From: Streptosporangium sp. NBC_01756
GTDB lineage: Bacteria; Actinomycetota; Actinomycetes; Streptosporangiales; Streptosporangiaceae
Assembly: GCF_035917975.1 (NCBI RefSeq)
Contig: NZ_CP109130.1
Span: 5,456,001 to 5,520,000 of the forward strand
Reading direction: 5' to 3'
Length of the DNA: 64,000 nucleotides
This document shows, piece after piece, positions 1-8,111 of the stretch (its first letter is position 1; the number at the start of each line of letters is the position of its first letter). The position numbers and the translations under genes are program-made. The notes beneath the pieces are model-generated. The model had not been told where the DNA came from. It was given only the letters and a program-made list of their open reading frames with translations, and made no database searches.

Positions 1-504
1 TCCAGACCCCGTCCCACCCGCCCGCGCCCTGGATCCGGCGTCGCGGAAGCCCGGCATCCGTCCGGCGTCCGCCGGGACGCCCCGGGATCCGGCCAGGTCC
101 GCGCCCGTGGCCCGGGTGAAGAAGGCGCCCTCGACCAGCGCGCCGGTGAAGTCGGCGCCCGTCAGCCTGGCCTGTCCGAGGCCGGCCCGGCTGAGGTCGG
201 CGCCGCGCAGGTCGGCGTAGCGCAGTGTGGCCTGGGTGAGATCGGCCTGCCTCAGGTCGGCGCCGCGCAGGATCGCCCCGGTCAGGTCTTCCTGGAGGAG
301 CTCCACGCCGGCCAGCCTGGCCTCGGTCAGGTCGGCGCAGCGCAGGTCGAGGGGGAGACGGGCCTCTCCGGTGAAGTCCATGCCCCGCAGGTCGAGCCCC
401 TGGCCGGGCAGGCACGGTCCGGCCTCGGCCCGGACGGGAGAGAGGCCCGTCCCCGACAGTGCGAAGATCACGGTGATGAGTGCCAGCGAGACGGAACGGC
501 ACAC
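1..504 (-). CDS. Secreted pentapeptide-repeat protein (3' end outside window)
   Basis: The GTG start at 504 is preceded by GAGGAGG at ideal spacing. The first 27 or so residues form a signal peptide (MCRSVSLALITVIFALSGTG, then a likely cut near VRAEA). From about residue 40 the chain runs in A(D/N)LXX five-residue repeats such as GADLR, QADLT, YADLR, GADLS and GADFT, which form a right-handed quadrilateral beta-helix. The repeats become irregular after about residue 125. The frame is open through base 1, so at least 168 residues are present and the C-terminus is missing. Function is unknown. Cytosolic members of the family include gyrase-protecting proteins, but an exported one is more likely a structural or surface protein. 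Confidence 0.75.
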   Translation of the reverse strand, partial: MCRSVSLALITVIFALSGTGLSPVRAEAGPCLPGQGLDLRGMDFTGEARLPLDLRCADLTEARLAGVELLQEDLTGAILRGADLRQADLTQATLRYADLRGADLSRAGLGQARLTGADFTGALVEGAFFTRATGADLAGSRGVPADAGRMPGFRDAGSRARAGGTGSG

Positions 505-568
505 GGGAACCTCCTCGGAAGCGATCCCGATCGTCTCAGGGGATCATCGCGTTCCGCCGGACACCCGT

Positions 569-2470
569 CTACATCTTCCGCACTTTCTGTACCGAATAAC
601 TTCCGGAGGGTAACCGCAGCCCGCCCGGGACCGGCTGCTCGTCGTTCCCGTGGTTGATCGCGAAGAGCCATTCGCCGCGCCGTACCAGCTCGACGGGGGC
701 CTGCTCCAGCTCCAGCAGGCGGGCGTAGGCGTCGTCGGCGAGGCGGGTGGAGACGTAGCGGGCCGTGCCCGCGCCGTACCGGTGGCGGGTGATCGCCGGC
801 AGGCCCGTGAGGGCGGTCCCGGTGTAGCGGGCCAGTGCCTCGGCTCCCTCCAGGTGGACGTGCTCGCTCCAGAACGTACCGGTCCCGGCAGGCTCGCCGC
901 CGGGGCCGGACAGCGGGACCGCGGTGCCGGGGGCCAGCGGGTGGAACTCCTCGACCCGGATGCCGAGCAGGTCGCGCAGGGCTCCGGGGTAGCCGCCCAG
1001 CCGGATGCGGGCATGCTCGTCGGCGACGCCGCTGAGGAAGGAGACCACGAGGGTGCCGCCGCCTTCGACGTAGCGGCACAGGTTCTCCGCGTCGGCGTCG
1101 GAGATCAGGTAGAGGCTGGGGACGAGCACCATCCTGTATGCCGATAAATCGGTTGATGGGTGGGCGAAGTCAGCGGTGACGCCGTGCCGGTAGAGCACGC
1201 GGTGCGCCTGCCGTACCGCGTCCAGATAGCTCAGCTCCGTGGACGGCAGACCCGGCGACTGCAGCGCCCACCCCGCCTCGACGTCCCAGAGGACCGCCGC
1301 GTCCGCCTCGACCGGTGCCCGTACGGCCTCCTGGAGGACGGGCAGCAGCGCGCCCAGTTCGCAGATCTCCCGGAAGATCCGCGTGTCGGGTCCGGCGTGC
1401 GGCACCATGCCCCCGTGCCAGAGCTCCGAGCCGCCCCGCGAGGCCCGCCACTGGAAGAACATCACCCCTCGCGAGCCCCGCGCGATGTGCGACATGCTCA
1501 GCCTGGCGATCTCTCCGGGCCGCTTGGCGGTCATGCGGGCCCCGCTGGAGGTCACCACCGCCTGCTCCATCAGCAGCCAGGGCCTGCCGCCGGACCAGGA
1601 CCTCGCGAGGTCCGCGCCGAAGGCGGTCTCCGCCGGTGGGTCGTCGGCCGGGTAGTGGTCGATCGCGACCAGGTCCACCTCTTCGGCCCAGTGCCGCTGG
1701 TTCACCGGCACCCAGTCGCCGAAGACGAAGTTCGTGGTGACCGGGACGTCCGGGGTGAGCTCGCGCAGCACCGCCTTCTGCTCGCGGAGGCAGGCGAGCA
1801 TCTCGTCGGAGAGGAACCTCCGGAAGTCGAGAGTCTGGGCGGGGTTGGGGAGGTACTGGGTGGCGCGGGGCGGCATGACCTGCTCCCAGGCCGAGTAGTG
1901 CTGGCTCCAGAACGAGGTGGTCCAGGCGTCGTTCAGCGCGTCCAGCGTGCCGTGCCTGACCTGGAGCCAGGCCCTGAAGGCGGCGGCGACGTGGTCGCAG
2001 TGGCACCGGGTGCCGTACTCGTTGTGGACGTGCCACATGGCCAGGGCGGGATGGTCGCGGTAGCGCTCGGCGAGCGCGGTGGTGATCCGGACGGCGGCGG
2101 CCCGGTACGGCGGGGCGCTCACGCAGTAGGTGTCGCGGCTGCCGTGGGTGAGCCGTACGCCGTCGGCGGTGACGGGGAGCGCGTCCGGGTGGGCCAGGCC
2201 GAACCACGGCGGCGGGGAGGCGGTGGGGGTGGCCAGGTTGACCCTGATCCCCCCGCTGTGGAGCAGTTCGAAGGCCCGGTCCAGCCAGCCGAAGTCGTGG
2301 ACGCCGGGTGACGGTTCCAGCCGCGCCCAGGAGAACACTCCGACGGTGACGAGGTTGACCCCGGCCCGCCGCATCAGCTCGACGTCCTCCTTCACCACCT
2401 CCTCCGGCCACTGCTCGGGGTTGTAGTCCCCGCCGTAGCACAGCCCGTCGAGCCCTCGCGGCCAGTCCAC
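569..2470 (-). CDS. GH42 beta-galactosidase
   Basis: The 633-residue protein has the usual length for glycoside hydrolase family 42. It starts with the family hallmark CYGGDYNPEQWP (residues 11-22). The acid/base is Glu151 in HVHNEYG and the nucleophile Glu302 in WLLMEQA, at the spacing of characterised GH42 enzymes. Cys115, Cys156 and Cys158 recall the metal-cluster cysteines of the family, but the last Cys of the usual cluster is not obvious. There is no signal peptide, so the enzyme should remove terminal beta-galactose from imported oligosaccharides in the cytosol. The GTG start is preceded by AAAGGAA. A TTTGTT-N13-AACTAA operator lies about 10 bp upstream and overlaps the leader. It is divergent from the GH31 gene. 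Confidence 0.93.
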   Translation of the reverse strand: MDWPRGLDGLCYGGDYNPEQWPEEVVKEDVELMRRAGVNLVTVGVFSWARLEPSPGVHDFGWLDRAFELLHSGGIRVNLATPTASPPPWFGLAHPDALPVTADGVRLTHGSRDTYCVSAPPYRAAAVRITTALAERYRDHPALAMWHVHNEYGTRCHCDHVAAAFRAWLQVRHGTLDALNDAWTTSFWSQHYSAWEQVMPPRATQYLPNPAQTLDFRRFLSDEMLACLREQKAVLRELTPDVPVTTNFVFGDWVPVNQRHWAEEVDLVAIDHYPADDPPAETAFGADLARSWSGGRPWLLMEQAVVTSSGARMTAKRPGEIARLSMSHIARGSRGVMFFQWRASRGGSELWHGGMVPHAGPDTRIFREICELGALLPVLQEAVRAPVEADAAVLWDVEAGWALQSPGLPSTELSYLDAVRQAHRVLYRHGVTADFAHPSTDLSAYRMVLVPSLYLISDADAENLCRYVEGGGTLVVSFLSGVADEHARIRLGGYPGALRDLLGIRVEEFHPLAPGTAVPLSGPGGEPAGTGTFWSEHVHLEGAEALARYTGTALTGLPAITRHRYGAGTARYVSTRLADDAYARLLELEQAPVELVRRGEWLFAINHGNDEQPVPGGLRLPSGSYSVQKVRKM

Positions 2471-2479
2471 TCTGGTTCC

Positions 2480-2504
2480 TTTGTTCGGATGGTAACTAAA
2501 CTAA
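2480..2504. promoter_or_regulatory. Predicted ROK operator, copy 1 (GH42 promoter)
   Basis: TTTGTT (2480-2485), 13 bases, then AACTAA (2499-2504): an inverted repeat of TTWGTT. The same pattern with exactly the same spacing occurs at 2582-2606 and 19697-19721, always in front of carbohydrate genes or the ROK regulator. This copy sits between the GH42 start codon and its promoter, so a bound repressor would block transcription. Confidence 0.65.
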
Positions 2505-2581
2505 TTATCCATGGAACGCGGGGCCGGCTCAAGGGCGGCCACCGGTGCTCCCGCTCCGCGGCCGGGACTGAGGCGTTGACG

Positions 2582-2606
2582 TTTGTTGGTTTGGACGTAA
2601 AACTAA
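2582..2606. promoter_or_regulatory. Predicted ROK operator, copy 2 (GH31 and transporter promoter)
   Basis: TTTGTT (2582-2587), 13 bases, AACTAA (2601-2606), identical in both half-sites and spacing to the copy at 2480. It lies 35 bp before the GH31 start and so probably controls the plus-strand run of GH31, sugar-binding protein, two permeases and GH3. Confidence 0.65.
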
Positions 2607-2640
2607 CTCCGAACCGGATGCCTGGAGTGCTGGAGCCCGC

Positions 2641-4929
2641 ATGCCTTACCGTCCCCCGCTGATCGCGCATGAGTACTTCGTCGCGGACCCTCCGGAGCTT
2701 CCCGTCCGCTCGCGCGGCGAGATGGGTCCGTCGGCGCTCACCTCGGCCGAACTGGTGGCGGCCGAGGCGGCCGGAGTGACGCTCAAGGCCGTGACCTCGG
2801 CCGAGGAGACCCTCGTGGTCCAGGTGGGCGTGGCGGGCGAGGGGGTGATCCGGGTCCGGCTCGGCCAGGACGTGGACGCGCGGACCCGCTCGGCCGCCGC
2901 GATCTCCATGGTCACTCCGGGCGCCTTCGCCGGGGCCCGGGTGGAGACGGGCGACGGCACGGTCCTGCTCGACGCGGGCTCGCTCCGCGCGGAGATCACC
3001 CTGGCGCCCTGGCACCTGCGGTTCACCGACGCGGCCGGGGCGACCCTGCTGGAACAGGACAGGGGCCACACCGACATCAGCGGCCGGCTGCGCACCCTGC
3101 CGTTCGGCCGCTCCAGCTCCGGCGGCGCAGTGATCGGCTACCACGAGAGCTTCGCCGCCCCCGCCGACGAGGCGTTCACCGGGTTCGGCGAGTCGTTCAC
3201 CCCGCTGGACAAGCGCGGCCAGCGGCCGGTCATGTGGAACTTCGACGCCTTCGGCGCCGAGTCGCAGCGGGCCTACAAGAACGTGCCCTTCTACCTGTCC
3301 AGCAGGGGATACGGCGTGCTGGTGGACAGCGGGACGCCGGTGGAGTTCGACGTCTGCCAGTCCACGCACAGCTGCGTGCAGATCGTGGTGCCGGACGACC
3401 TGATCGACTACTACGTGATCGCCGGGCCCACCCCGCCGGAGGTGCTCGACCGGTTCGACCTGCTCACCTGCCGCCCGCTGCTCCCGCCGAAGTGGGCGTT
3501 CGGCACCTGGATCTCCTCGGGGTTCTTCGTGGACACCCAGGAGCGGGTGATGGCGCGGGCGCGGAAGATCAGGGAGCGGGGCATCCCGTGCGACGTGCTG
3601 CATCTGGACACCTACTGGCAGACCGACGGGCACTGGTCCGACCTGCGGTGGGACGCCGTCAACTTCCCCGACCCCGGAGGGATGCTGGCGGAGCTGGACG
3701 AGATGGGCTTCAAGGTCTGCCTGTGGATGAACCCGTACATCTCCCGACTGAGTCCGGCGTTCCCGTCCGCCGCACAAGACGGATATTTCTTGAAAAAGCC
3801 TGATGGTGAGGTCTATGTGGCCGACGCCTGGCACGGCTCCTACCCGGCCTGCGGAATCGTCGACTTCACCAACCCCGCCGCGGTGACCTGGTTCCAGGGG
3901 CTGCTCCGGCCGCTGCTGGAGCAGGGGGTGCAGGTCTTCAAGACCGACTTCGCCGAGGGCGTGCCGCACGACGCCGTCGCCTTCAACGGCATGACCGGCA
4001 CCGACCTGCACAACGTCTACACCCTGCTGTTCAACGACGTCGTCGCCGAGGTGACCAGGGAGGTGGCCGGGCACGGCATGGTCTGGGCGCGCTCGTCGTT
4101 CCTCGGCGGGCAGCGCCACTCGGCGCAGTGGAGCGGCGACACCTACACCAGCTATCCGGCGATGGGCAGCACGCTGCGCGGCGGGCTGGCGCACGGCCTG
4201 TCCGGCATCCCGTTCTGGAGCCACGACGCGGGCGGGTTCACCGGCCGCCCCACCGACGACCTGTATGTCCGCTGGACCCAGTTCGGCGCGCTGTCCCCGC
4301 TGCTGCGCCTGCACGGCACCACCAGCCGTGAGCCGTGGGAGTTCCCCGAGGTCGAGGCCCAGGCCGTCGAGGCGCTGAAGCTGCGATACCGGCTCATGCC
4401 GTACCTCTACACGGCGGCGGTGCAGGCCGCGCGGACCGGCGCGCCGATGATGCGGGCCCTGTGCGTCGATCACCCCGACGACCCGGTGGCCTGGCAGGCC
4501 GACCTGGAGTACCTCCTCGGCCGCGACCTGCTGGTGGCCCCGATGACCTCACCCGAGGGCGTCCGGAAGGTCTACCTGCCGGCCGGAGACTGGGTGGACC
4601 ACTGGAGCGGCGAGGTGCTGGCCGGCGGCCGGTACGTCACGGTCTCCACCCCGCTGGACCGCATCCCGCTGTTCGTACGGCGCGGCGCGCTCATCCCCGT
4701 CCTGGCCGAGCCGGGCGGAACCGTCGGAGACGGGCCGTTCGGAGAGATCACGCTGGTCGGCTACGGCGTGGGCGAGAGCCGTACCGTCGTCTCCGATCTC
4801 GACGGGGACACCACGATCACCGCCGTCCCCGACGGGGACGGGCTGCGGGTGACCGTCTCGGGGAACGCGCGGATCACGGGCGTGGAGCTGGTGGGGGCCG
4901 GCGTCCCGGTCGTCATCACCACCATCTAG
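2641..4929 (+). CDS. GH31 alpha-xylosidase-like glycoside hydrolase
   Basis: The 762-residue protein has the domain order of YicI-type GH31 enzymes: N-terminal beta-sandwich, (beta/alpha)8 barrel, and C-terminal beta domains. The nucleophile is Asp436 in FKTDFAEG, where YicI-type alpha-xylosidases have KTDFGE, unlike the WxDMNE of most alpha-glucosidases. The acid/base is Asp500 in WSGDTY, 64 residues on (66 in E. coli YicI). There is no signal peptide, so it acts on imported substrate, probably releasing alpha-xylose from the non-reducing end. The ATG follows CTGGAG. The sugar-binding protein gene starts 9 bases after its stop. An alpha-glucosidase specificity cannot be excluded from sequence alone. 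Confidence 0.9.
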   Translation: MPYRPPLIAHEYFVADPPELPVRSRGEMGPSALTSAELVAAEAAGVTLKAVTSAEETLVVQVGVAGEGVIRVRLGQDVDARTRSAAAISMVTPGAFAGARVETGDGTVLLDAGSLRAEITLAPWHLRFTDAAGATLLEQDRGHTDISGRLRTLPFGRSSSGGAVIGYHESFAAPADEAFTGFGESFTPLDKRGQRPVMWNFDAFGAESQRAYKNVPFYLSSRGYGVLVDSGTPVEFDVCQSTHSCVQIVVPDDLIDYYVIAGPTPPEVLDRFDLLTCRPLLPPKWAFGTWISSGFFVDTQERVMARARKIRERGIPCDVLHLDTYWQTDGHWSDLRWDAVNFPDPGGMLAELDEMGFKVCLWMNPYISRLSPAFPSAAQDGYFLKKPDGEVYVADAWHGSYPACGIVDFTNPAAVTWFQGLLRPLLEQGVQVFKTDFAEGVPHDAVAFNGMTGTDLHNVYTLLFNDVVAEVTREVAGHGMVWARSSFLGGQRHSAQWSGDTYTSYPAMGSTLRGGLAHGLSGIPFWSHDAGGFTGRPTDDLYVRWTQFGALSPLLRLHGTTSREPWEFPEVEAQAVEALKLRYRLMPYLYTAAVQAARTGAPMMRALCVDHPDDPVAWQADLEYLLGRDLLVAPMTSPEGVRKVYLPAGDWVDHWSGEVLAGGRYVTVSTPLDRIPLFVRRGALIPVLAEPGGTVGDGPFGEITLVGYGVGESRTVVSDLDGDTTITAVPDGDGLRVTVSGNARITGVELVGAGVPVVITTI

Positions 4930-4938
4930 GAGACAACC

Positions 4939-6243
4939 ATGTTCAAGATGAGAACGGGCGCGGCCGTGGCGGCCCTGCTCGTGGCCCTGGCCGCCTGCGG
5001 GAGCACCGAGCAGGCCGCGGACAAGCCCGCCGCCCAGGGCCCCCGCGTCCTGAAGCTCTGGCACTACGAGGGCGCAGACAGCGCGATGGGCAAGGCCTGG
5101 GCCGAGGCGGTCAAGCAGTTCGAGGCCTCCCATCCAGGGGTGAAGGTCACGTTCGAGGAGAAGGCGTTCGAGCAGATCCGCCAGTCCGCGGGCATGATCC
5201 TCAACTCCGACGAGGCTCCGGACGTGATGGAGTACAACAAGGGCAACGCCACCGCCGGGCTGCTGTCCAAGCAGGGCCTGCTGACCGACCTGTCGGCCGA
5301 GGCGGCCGAGCGCGGCTGGGACAAGCTGCTCAGCCCCTCGCTCCAGACCACCGCGAAGTATGACGAGCGCGGTGTGATGGGCGGCGACAAGTGGTTCGGC
5401 ATCCCGAACTACGCCGAGTACGTGATGGTCTACTACAACAAGGACGCGTTCTCCAAGCAGGGCATCGAGGTGCCCACGACCTACGACGAGTTCACCGCGG
5501 CGCTGGACACGTTCGCCAGGGCCGGGATCACCCCGCTCGCCGTCGGCGGCGCCGAGTATCCGGCGCAGCAGATCCTCTACCAGCTCGCGCTGAGCAAGGC
5601 GCAGCGGCCGTGGGTCGACGCGCTCCAGCTCTACAAGGGCAAGGTCGACTTCTCCGGGCCGGAGTTCCGCTACGCGGCCGACACCTTCGCCGACTGGGTG
5701 AAGAAGGGCTACATCGGCAAGGACTCGGCCGGGATCAAGGCCGAGGACATGGGCGTGTCCTTCATCGGCGGCAAGTATCCGATCGTGGTGTCGGGGAGCT
5801 GGTGGTACGGCCGGTTCGTCAGCGACATCAAGGACTTCGAGTGGGGCTCGTTCCTCTGGCCGGGCAACGCGATGAGCGCCGGATCCAGCGGCAACCTCTG
5901 GGTCGTCCCCGAGAACGCCAAGAACAAGGACCTCGCCTACGACTTCATCGACATCACGATGAAGAAGGAGATCCAGAACCTGCTCGGCAACTCCGGCGGC
6001 ATCCCGGTGGCGGCCGACGCGTCGGCCATCACCGACGCCAAGAGCAAGGAGCTGATCGAGAACTTCACCAAGCTCTCGGGCTCCGACGGGCTCGCCTTCT
6101 ACCCGGACTGGCCGGCGCCGGGCTACTACGACGTGCTGGTCTCCGGCGTGCAGAACCTGATCAACGGCACCAAGACGTCCGCCCAGGTCCTGGACGAGAT
6201 CGCCGGGCCGTACAACGAGAACCTCGCCGACATCGGCAACTGA
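4939..6243 (+). CDS. ABC sugar importer, substrate-binding lipoprotein
   Basis: 434 residues of the family 1 extracellular solute-binding type. The lipoprotein signal ends in LAAC with Cys20 as lipidation site, followed by a Gln/Ala/Asp-rich linker. The mature part begins VLKLWHYEG and includes YYNKDAF and SGSWWYGRF segments typical of oligosaccharide-binding proteins. AGGAGA precedes the ATG. It sits directly after the GH31 gene and is followed by two permeases, so it should capture the oligosaccharide that the GH31 and GH42 enzymes trim inside the cell. Confidence 0.92.
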   Translation: MFKMRTGAAVAALLVALAACGSTEQAADKPAAQGPRVLKLWHYEGADSAMGKAWAEAVKQFEASHPGVKVTFEEKAFEQIRQSAGMILNSDEAPDVMEYNKGNATAGLLSKQGLLTDLSAEAAERGWDKLLSPSLQTTAKYDERGVMGGDKWFGIPNYAEYVMVYYNKDAFSKQGIEVPTTYDEFTAALDTFARAGITPLAVGGAEYPAQQILYQLALSKAQRPWVDALQLYKGKVDFSGPEFRYAADTFADWVKKGYIGKDSAGIKAEDMGVSFIGGKYPIVVSGSWWYGRFVSDIKDFEWGSFLWPGNAMSAGSSGNLWVVPENAKNKDLAYDFIDITMKKEIQNLLGNSGGIPVAADASAITDAKSKELIENFTKLSGSDGLAFYPDWPAPGYYDVLVSGVQNLINGTKTSAQVLDEIAGPYNENLADIGN

Positions 6244-6291
6244 GGCGACAGCGGCAACTGAGGCAACTGACGCAACTGACGCAACCCCATC

Positions 6292-6319
6292 GCGGCCCGC
6301 GCCTTCGGGTGCGGGCCGC
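6292..6319 (+). terminator. Strong hairpin between binding protein and permeases
   Basis: A 12-bp stem GCGGCCCGCGCC / GGTGCGGGCCGC closes on a TTCG tetraloop, with no T-run. It lies between the binding-protein stop and the permease ribosome site. In importer operons such stems often act as partial terminators or 3'-end stabilisers that keep binding protein above permease. About four degenerate copies of a GCAACTGA unit precede it (6237-6285). Confidence 0.6.
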
Positions 6320-6341
6320 GCGCACACAGAGAGGTCCTCCG

Positions 6342-7220
6342 TTGAAGAGGTCTCGCAGCGGCGGTTACCGGGTGTTCCTGCTGCCGAGCGCCGTGCTGTT
6401 CACGGCGGTCATCGTGGTGCCGTTCCTGATGAACGTCGGGATCGGGTTCACCCGCTGGCAGGGGATCGGGGACCCCCGATGGATCGGGCTGGACAACTAC
6501 ACGCGGCTGTTCGCCGACGAGCGGTTCTGGGCCTCCTTCCGCAACAACGCCGCGCTGGTCGTCGCGATGGCGATCGTCCCCACGGCCCTCGGGCTGGTCC
6601 TGTCGGCGACCCTGTTCGACTACGTGGGCAAGAAGTTCGGTCCCCGTACGGCCGGCGCGCTGCGGGCGGCGTACTACCTGCCGCAGGTGCTGCCGGTCGC
6701 GGTCGCCGGGATCGTCTGGGGATGGATCATGCATCCGCGGTTCGGCGCGCTCAACGAGCTGCTCGGGCTGCTGGGCATGGAACCGAGGAACTGGCTCGGC
6801 GACCCGGCCTGGGCGCTGCCGAGCGTGATGGTGATCATGGTGTGGTTCCAGGTCGGCTACCCGGTCGTGATCTTCATGGCCGGGCTGCAGCGGGTCGACC
6901 CGGCCCTGTACGAGGCAGCCGAGATGGACGGGGCGTCGTGGTGGCGGCGGTTCTGGCACATCACGATCCCGCAGATCCGGCCGGAGATCTACGTGGTCCT
7001 GCTGACCTGCACGATCGCCGCGCTGAAGGTCTTCGGGCCCATCTTCGTGCTCACCCGGGGCGGCCCCGGCGGCGCCACCCTCGTGCCGTCCTACTTCAGC
7101 TACCAGAACTTCTTCGAGAAGGCCAACGTCGGGTACGGCTCGGCGATCGCCACCGTGCTCACCCTCCTGATCATCATGGTGACGGCCTTCTTCCTGCGGA
7201 TTCAGGACAGGGAAAAATGA
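6342..7220 (+). CDS. ABC sugar importer permease (first)
   Basis: 292 residues, MalF/UgpA type with six predicted membrane segments. The first segment is at about residues 11-31. The EAA loop that docks the ATPase reads YEAAEMDGASWWRRFWHI. I chose the TTG at 6342 because AGAGAGG lies eight bases upstream and the protein then starts MKRSRSGGYRVFLLPS, as expected for this family; the frame is open far upstream but without permease-like sequence. The next permease overlaps it by four bases (ATGA), so the two subunits are translationally coupled. Confidence 0.88.
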   Translation: MKRSRSGGYRVFLLPSAVLFTAVIVVPFLMNVGIGFTRWQGIGDPRWIGLDNYTRLFADERFWASFRNNAALVVAMAIVPTALGLVLSATLFDYVGKKFGPRTAGALRAAYYLPQVLPVAVAGIVWGWIMHPRFGALNELLGLLGMEPRNWLGDPAWALPSVMVIMVWFQVGYPVVIFMAGLQRVDPALYEAAEMDGASWWRRFWHITIPQIRPEIYVVLLTCTIAALKVFGPIFVLTRGGPGGATLVPSYFSYQNFFEKANVGYGSAIATVLTLLIIMVTAFFLRIQDREK

Positions 7221-8032
7221 TCCGGAAGTACTCGGTCCTGGTCTCGCTGACCGTGCTGGCCGTCGTGATGCTGGTGCCGTTCGCCATCGTCACGCTCAAC
7301 GCGGTCAAGTCCCCGGCGGACTACTCCTCCGGCGGCCCGCTGAGCCTGCCCGGCAGCCTCTACCTCGACGGGATCGTCCAGTTCTGGAACCGCGTCGACT
7401 TCGGCGGCAAGCTCTGGAACAGCCTGCTGATCAGCGGTTCGGTGGCCGTGCTCGCGGTGCTGCTGTCACTGTTCAACGCCTACGCGCTCGGCATCGGCCG
7501 GGTCCGCGGCCGGACCTGGATCCTGGTGGTGTTCCTGGTGGCCAACACGCTGCCGCAGGAGGCGCTGGTCTATCCGCTCTACTACCTGTCCAAGCAGGTC
7601 GGCCTCTACGACACCCGGCTCGGAGTGATCATCATCTTCACGGTGATCCAGAGCGCCTTCGGCACCTACCTGCTCGCCTCGGTGCTCGGCCGGTTCCCGC
7701 ACGAGATCCTGGAGGCCGCGGCCATCGACGGGGCCGGGAAGTGGCGGGCGCTCTGGCGGATCGTGGTGCCGATCAGCAGGCCGACGCTGAGCGTGCTGCT
7801 CGTCTTCTTCTTCATCTGGACCTGGAACGAGTTCTTCCTGCCGCTCGTCTTCCTGATCTCCAACGAGAACCAGACCGTGCCCGTGGCGCTGGGCGTGCTG
7901 CAGGGGGACAAGATGATGGACGCCACGATGTCGAGCGCCTCGGCGCTGCTGGGCATCCTTCCGGCCGTCGTCTTCTTCCTGATCTTCCAGCGGACCCTCA
8001 CCCGGGGGGTGACCGTCGGTGCGATCAAGTGA
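7217..8032 (+). CDS. ABC sugar importer permease (second)
   Basis: 271 residues, MalG/UgpE type with six predicted membrane segments and the EAA loop LEAAAIDGAGKWRALWRI. It ends in GVTVGAIK, the common tail of carbohydrate permeases (G-x-x-x-GA-x-K). Its ATG overlaps the previous stop (ATGA) and GACAGGGA supplies the ribosome site. No ATPase gene follows. As in many actinomycetes, a shared MsiK-type ATPase elsewhere probably powers the importer. Confidence 0.92.
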   Translation: MIRKYSVLVSLTVLAVVMLVPFAIVTLNAVKSPADYSSGGPLSLPGSLYLDGIVQFWNRVDFGGKLWNSLLISGSVAVLAVLLSLFNAYALGIGRVRGRTWILVVFLVANTLPQEALVYPLYYLSKQVGLYDTRLGVIIIFTVIQSAFGTYLLASVLGRFPHEILEAAAIDGAGKWRALWRIVVPISRPTLSVLLVFFFIWTWNEFFLPLVFLISNENQTVPVALGVLQGDKMMDATMSSASALLGILPAVVFFLIFQRTLTRGVTVGAIK

Positions 8033-8111
8033 CCTTTCCCACGGCCCGCCGCGGACGGCGTCCCGCGCATCCTCTGACCCACCCGCGTCGACCCCCTGAC
8101 CTGGAGGCGCA

